Assembly (NCBI GenBank): GCA_024138015.1
Contig: JAMXBB010000010.1
Coordinates: forward strand, 9,492,386-9,556,385
From: Lumnitzera littorea
Taxonomy: Eukaryota > Streptophyta > Magnoliopsida > Myrtales > Combretaceae
DNA length: 64,000 nt
Direction of reading: 5' to 3'
Program-made: the position numbers and the translations under genes
Part shown: in pieces, positions 58,961-64,000 of the stretch
How positions within the stretch are numbered: the stretch's first letter is position 1
Layout of the letters: the number at the start of each line of letters is the position of its first letter
The notes under the pieces: model-generated
What the model was told of the DNA's origin: nothing
The model's input: only the letters and a program-made list of their open reading frames with translations
Databases searched by the model: none

Positions 58961-60060
58961 TATTTGGCACAAGGCACGCTCCTAAATGATAGGAGGGAGG
59001 CAAAGAAGCTCCAGTATCACACCATCAACTATACGTTAGTCAACGATGTCTTGTATTACACGAGATTCAACCTTCCCCTACTTCAATGCCTCCAAGAAGG
59101 TAAAGGGTAATGTATCATGAAATAGCTGTATGCCAAAGTGTGCAGCAATAACATTCAGTCCCAAGCCCTCTACATCTAGGTACCATAACTTAGGTATTAC
59201 TGGCCTACTATGAGACAGAATGTAAAAGTCATTGCCTAAAAGTGCCCGCTATGCTAGAAGCATGCGCCAATCAGTCATGCACCTAGCACCAGCCTCCAAC
59301 ACCTGACCAGCCCATGGTCATTCGCACAATGGGGTATTAACATCCTCGATGTCTTCCCGAAAGTTTGGGAGGACGACAGTTTATAATTGTTGCCGTCGAC
59401 TACTTCACAAAGTAGGTGGAAGCCGAAGTGGTAGCAAAAATCATAGAGAGAAATGTTTAATCTCTCATTAAAAACAACATCCTCTCTCAATTCGAGGTCC
59501 CTTATGCTCTCATTATGGACAACAATCAACAATTTGATAACCCCAAGTTTAGGGAGTTCTACGCCAAGCACCACATCGCCCCGCACATTACCTCTATTAC
59601 CTACCCCCAATCAAATGGACAAGTCGTAGCAACAAATCGGATTATCTTAGATAGCCTAAAGAAGCGCATGGACCAATCTGAAGGCACTTAGGCCAACAAA
59701 CTGCCCAATATCCTATGGAGGTATAGGATCACCCATCGCACTTCTATAAGCAAGACCCCCTTCCACTCAGCGTTTAGGTCGAAAGCAATCCTCTTCATCG
59801 AACTTGAGCTTCCTAACATCCGCACTCAAAGTTTCAGCATTGCCCTCAATGAGTTACTGTTACAAGCTAGTGTCAATACCATCAAGGAAATAAGAGACCT
59901 CATTACGGCTAGGGTAACTATGTACCAACATTGGGCCGTCTGATACTACAATTGGAAGGTCAGACACAAGGAGTTCAAGTTCAACGACCTAATGTGCCAA
60001 AAGTTAGAATCCACGGGTTCGTGCGACAGCTAGGGTAAGTTAGCCCTCAATTGGGAAGAC
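58961..60060 (+). pseudogene. Integrase, copy A
   Basis: Zinc-finger remnant KCPLC near 59,240-59,255, then VDYFTK (a TAG at 59,413 replaces Trp) and VEAEVVAKIIERNV. ALIMDNNQQFDNPKFREFYA carries the second catalytic Asp. SNGQVVATNRIILDSLKKRM has Val where the catalytic Glu is expected. LPNILWRYRITHRTSISKTP and YNWKVRHKEFKFNDL form the C-terminal part. Stops and the missing Glu show it is inactive. Confidence 0.8.
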
Positions 60061-60238
60061 CTAATTAGAGTCAGGGAAAGGTTGGAAATGGGGTATATAG
60101 ATTGGAAAGACCGGATGGCGATCTTATCCCATAGACATGGAACGCCGATAATCTTTAACTTTATTTTGATTAGCATAATATCATGTATATATTTTTAGAA
60201 TAATGAAATGGAACAATTTACTTTATAATCAATTGTCT

Positions 60239-60275
<37 letters not shown>

Positions 60276-60394
60276 TTTGTTGCCATCCTAACCCTTGAAA
60301 GGGCAAACGAACCATTTACCAAGTAAGTCGAAACACCACCGACCTAACCCCCTTGGGTAACCTCAACAAGAGGATACACCCCTCGTACAGAGGA
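60061..60394 (+). other. Spacer between gypsy copies A and B
   Basis: Non-coding tail of copy A with 'ataatgaaatggaacaattt' (60,201-60,220), a CT microsatellite at 60,242-60,274, and 'cccttgaaagggcaaacg' followed by 'accgacctaacccccttggg'. No LTR boundary is visible. Copy B homology begins about 60,395. Confidence 0.5.
60242..60274. repeat. (CT)n microsatellite
   Basis: About sixteen uninterrupted CT units lie between the two gypsy pol copies. Confidence 0.95.
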
Positions 60395-61950
60395 AGTATG
60401 GTCCAAGCTAAAGGGATTATCACGCTAAACGTAGAGCTTAGCGATGACGACCATGTGGCACAACAACCAATAGAATTAGTCATAATTGATTGCCCTTCCC
60501 CCTACAACGGGCTCTTGGGAAGACTAAGCTTGAATGCGTTTGGGGTGATCACACCTTCCCTTCATCTGAAGGCCAAATTTCCAACCCCAACCGGGGTGGG
60601 AGTATGTAAGTATGACTAAAAGCTCTCACAAAAGTAGTACGTCAAGGCCGCTAGGGCAGATGGCATCCTCACATTAGAGATTGGCCGGCAAAAGAAGCCA
60701 GCTGAAAGGGGTGAACCAAGGGAAAATATGGAAGAAATCCATATCAGACTTTCACCTGAGCAAATCACGAAAGTCAAGATTAAGATGCCACTTGAAGTGA
60801 AGGATGAAATCATTACTCACCTGTGGGCCAATTCCAACAGGTTCGCTTAGACGGCATCAGACATGCCCAGAATCTCGCCCGACTTAGCAACCCATAACCT
60901 CAACATCGACACTACAGCATGACCTATCAAGCAAAAAAAGAGACATTTCACTCCAGAGAGGTAGGCCACAATCGAGAAAGAAGTATAAAAGCTACTTAAG
61001 GTCGGCTTTATGAAGGAGGAAAAGTACTCAACTTGGCTAGCAAACGCAGTGCTAGTCAAGAAGAAGAATGAGAAGTGGCGAATGTGTGTCAATTATACCG
61101 ACCTCAATAAAGCCTGCCCTAAAGACTGTTTTCCTCTTCTGAAGATCAATCAGCTTGTTGATTCCACTTCAGGACATGCCCTGCAGTACTTTATAGACAC
61201 CTTCTTGGATTACAACCAAATCAAAATGGACTCGAAGGACGAAGTCCATACCTCCTTCATCACCTATTACGGCATATACTACTATACCATAGTGCCATTT
61301 GGTCTAAAAAATACCAGGGCCACATACCAACAAATGGTGACAAAACTGTTTAAACCCTAGATCAGGCGTAACATGGAAGTGTACGTCGATGACATGATCG
61401 TTAAGAGCTAGAAGCCAGATGATCATGTCAAGGATCTCCAAAAATCCTTCGAACAAATGCGTACATACGACATGAAGCTGAACCCTCACAAGTGCGTCTC
61501 CAGGATCAGGTTTGGTAAATTTCTCAGCTTCTTGGTAACACAAAGAAGTATTGAGGCCAACCCCAAGAAGATTACTGCCATTAGAGGAATGAAGCATCTA
61601 ACCTTAGTCCAAGACGTACAGAAGCTTACCGACATGGTAGTCGCATTAAGTAGGTTCATCTCTAAGAGCATAAACAGATGCGTTAAGTTTTTCAAAATCC
61701 TGAAAAATCTAAAGAGTTTTAAATGGACTTCGGAGTACATCGCCGCCTTTCAGCAGCTCCAGGACTTCCTCGTGCGCCTATTAGCCCTCTTCAAGCCTAT
61801 CTACAGGGAAGACCTATTTTTATACTTGGTCGTTAACAATCGAGCGCTCTCTTCTATGCTAGTTAGAGCAAAAGGGAGAGAACACTGACCTGTATACTAC
61901 GTCGACCACATAAGCTACAGGTCGGAGGTCAGGTACACTTAGGTAGAAAA
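60395..61950 (+). pseudogene. Protease tail and reverse transcriptase, copy B
   Basis: The protease end VIIDCPSPYNGLLGRLSLNA (60,478-60,540) is followed by a degenerate linker. RT then reads VGFMKEEKYSTWLANAVLVK (61,000-61,060), WRMCVNYTDLNKACPKDCFP, and LVDSTSGHALQYFIDTFLDY. After YTIVPFGLKN come MEVYVDDMIVKS with intact YVDD (61,380-61,400) and KFLSFLVTQRSIEANPKKIT. TAG codons at 61,358 and 61,409 match those of copy A. The domain is fuller than in copy A between 61,010 and 61,360. Confidence 0.85.
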
Positions 61951-62214
61951 GTTTGCCCTAACTATTGTTATCACAGTACGACAATTAAGAACCTACTTCC
62001 AGGCGCACCAGATAATCGTACTCATAGATCAATCGCTACGCACCATGTTGCAGAACCCGATGCATCGAGATGAATAATGAAGTACGCAATGGAATTGAGT
62101 GCATACGAAATCCAGTATCAATCACAAACGGCCTATAAAGCACAAGTGCCAGTCGACTTCGTAGTAAAATATACAGGAGAGGAGGAAGTACCACTAGACA
62201 ATGACAAATCGATG

Positions 62215-62700
62215 TAAACTCTCCATGTCAATGGGTCGTCGACCTCGGGGAGTGGAGGTACGCATCTCATTCTGACCAGCCTGTACAAAGTTACAGTCTA
62301 CCATACCCTTAAGTTCAAGTTCAATTTTAGCAACAACGAATCCAAATACGAAGCCTTTATCACCAGTCTTAAGTTAGCCAAAGAGATCGATACCGAACAT
62401 TTACAAATCTTCTCGGACTCTATGCTTTTCATCTAATAAGTCTAAGGTGAATAACAAGCTAGAGACGACACTATGGCTAGGTACCTTGAGAAGGTGAAGA
62501 GCCTTCTAGCTGAATTCCTTCATGGGACATCAAGAAGATCCCCTTACTCGAGAATTCAACAGCAGATCAATTATCTAAGCTCGCATCTATTAGGATATAG
62601 AAGCCCGAGGTAAAGGATAGAAAAATCTTTATAGAATACCTGCCAAAGAAGAACATAACTCCGAGCTCAACTGAAGTTTTGGAATTGACCATAGCAACAC
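62215..62700 (+). pseudogene. RNase H, copy B
   Basis: LHVNGSSTSGSGGTHLILTS (62,221-62,280) is the RNase H start with Asn for the first catalytic Asp. NNESKYEAFITSLKLAKEID and LQIFSDSMLFI follow, with the Asp kept in this copy. Three stops lie at 62,434-62,445, the last (TAA 62,443) shared with copy A. Confidence 0.75.
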
Positions 62701-62713
62701 CAGAGCTGAGTTA

Positions 62714-63723
62714 ATGGATCCTATCTGGAGTTATTTAGCACAAGGCATGCTCCCAAATGATAAGAGGGAGGCAAAGAAGATCCAGAATCACGCCATTAAT
62801 TATACGTTAGTCGATAACATCTTGTATCATAGGAGAGTCAGCCTTCCCCTGCTTCGATGCCTCCAAAAAGGTGAAGGGTTGTGTATCATGGAAGAGTTAT
62901 ACGTCGAAGTGTACAATAATTACGTTCAATCCTAAGCCCTCTACATCCAGGTACTATGACTTAGGTATTACTGGCCTACTATAAGATAAGACGCAAAAGC
63001 CATGGCCCAAAAGTGCCCACTATGCTTAAAGTACACGCCAGTCAGTCATACACCTAGCATCAACCTACAACCCTTGACTAACACATAGCCATTCGCATAA
63101 TGGGGTATTGACAGCAGTTCATAATTGTTGTCGTCGACTATTTCACGAAGTAGGTGGAAGCCGAAGCAGGTGGAAAAAACCATAGAGAAAAGTGTTGAAT
63201 ATTTCGTTAGAAACAACATCTTCTCTCGGCTCAGTATCCCTTACGCTCTCATTATGGAAAACGGCCAATAGTTTGATAACCCTAAGTTCGGGGAGTTCTG
63301 TTCGAGGAGTTCTACACCAAGCACCACATCACCCCGCACATCACCTCGATTAACCACCCCTAATCGAATGGATAGGTCGAAGCAACTAATCGGATTATCT
63401 TGGATAGCCTAAAGAAGTACGAAGACCAATCTTAGGGCGCTTGGGTAGACGAACTGCCCAATATCCCGTGGGGGTATAAGACCACCCATCATACTTCTAT
63501 AAGTGAAACCCCCTTTCGCTTAGCGTTTGGGTCGAAAGTAGTCCTCCTCACCAAACTTGAGCTTCATAACATCCGCACTTGAAGTTTCCACATCGCCCTC
63601 AATGAGTCACTGTTACAAGCTAGTGTCGATACCATTGAGGAAATAAGAGACCTCATTGCGGCTAAGGTAACTATATACCAACATCGAACCGCCCGATACT
63701 ACAATTAGAAGGTCAGACACAAG
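62714..63723 (+). pseudogene. Integrase, copy B
   Basis: The ORF 62,714-62,935 (MDPIWSYLAQGMLPNDKREA ... IMEELYVEVYNNYVQS) is the segment before the zinc finger. KCPLC follows near 63,010. The core shows VVDYFTK with the TAG at 63,151 shared with copy A, ALIMENGQ with Glu for the second catalytic Asp, and SNG.VEATNRIILDSLKK, which keeps the catalytic Glu lost in copy A. A short repeat of 'ttcggggagttctg' occurs at 63,287-63,313. The end is cut at 63,723. Confidence 0.75.
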
Positions 63724-64000
63724 TGTTAAACTTAGGGTTTATTATTTGATTTTGATGAGAACAAAACAAAAAATGTATATCTAAACATGTTTTTGAAGAA
63801 AACAAAACAAGTGAATGATTAAATTTAATTTTTTGAGTGATGATCAAATGATCTTAAAGTTAGAATGCAAAGACTATTTGTTTGTTATGTATGAAAGGAA
63901 TTTTCAGGTGATATTTAGCCTATTGGCTTGACGGCTTAAGGTAGAACCAGACTGACAGTATAAAGCTCTGAAAAACATAAAGAAAAGCTCATTAGCTTGG
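63724..64000 (+). mobile_element. Start of a further LTR cutting copy B
   Basis: Homology to copy A stops at 63,723 and the next bases are TGTTAAACTTAGGG, followed by 'gattttgatgagaacaaaac'. A TGTT start with 'gattttgatgataacaaa' is characteristic of some plant Ty1/copia LTRs. The element runs off the window, so the identity cannot be confirmed. Confidence 0.4.

Larger units (their letters stand above)
56250..60170 (+). mobile_element. Tat-lineage Ty3/gypsy element, copy A
   Basis: Protease, RT, RNase H and integrase follow in Ty3/gypsy order on the + strand. Words such as KLNPQKYIFGVGSGKFLSFV, TQRGIEANP and RRNMEVYIDDM are typical of the Tat lineage. LTRs and gag are not seen. Copy B (60,395-63,723) repeats the unit about 3.77 kb downstream. 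Confidence 0.85.
60395..63723 (+). mobile_element. Tat-lineage Ty3/gypsy element, copy B (truncated both sides)
   Basis: Collinear with copy A at an offset of about 3.77 kb. It starts in the middle of the protease (GIITLNVELSDDDHVAQQPI) and breaks off in the integrase C-terminal part at 'ggtcagacacaag', where copy A reads on into KEFKFND. It carries the same nonsense codons at several sites. Confidence 0.85.

Overview
The window is nuclear DNA of a seed plant, most likely a eudicot. It is very AT-rich and crowded with decayed LTR retrotransposons, MULE and MITE-like DNA elements, microsatellites and a plastid DNA insertion. It holds one recognisable spliced host gene.

Region 1-19,160: a short terminal-inverted-repeat element (1-244), then an Ogre-like LTR-retrotransposon relic in + orientation. 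The relic has an upstream LTR-like copy (1,471-3,806), a foldback element inserted at its end, an internal region with no coding capacity but four adjacent tandem arrays, a polypurine tract, and a 2.8-kb downstream LTR (8,743-11,521). Next comes a MULE transposase pseudogene split into two parts, separated by about 3.9 kb that looks like a chromovirus LTR, and then an orphan chromodomain fragment.

Region 19,160-34,379: a minus-strand Ogre/Tat-lineage Ty3/gypsy element with 3' LTR, 87-bp tandem array, integrase, RNase H, reverse transcriptase, protease, gag tail and a truncated 5' LTR. Its reverse transcriptase is split by a nested plus-strand chromovirus-like fragment (LTR, primer binding site, gag, protease; about 2.8 kb).

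Region 34,380-55,000: mostly non-coding. The host gene lies on the minus strand (38,044-43,612, four exons) and encodes a HAD-family phosphatase of the plant PPsPase1/PS2 (PHOSPHO1-like) group. Its roughly 3.9-kb first intron is full of repeats. Its splice sites suggest an altered or dying exon 2. Small duplications, foldback elements and LTR remnants surround it.

Region 55,140-56,243: plastid-derived DNA with a trnfM(CAU) copy and an atpA fragment, ending at an ambiguous base N. Region 56,250-63,723: two head-to-tail copies of a Tat-lineage Ty3/gypsy pol that share the same nonsense codons. The second is cut by what looks like the start of another LTR at 63,724.

Apart from the phosphatase, and possibly even there, nothing looks functional. 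All coordinates of transposon parts are approximate because they come from reading the sequence, not from alignment software.
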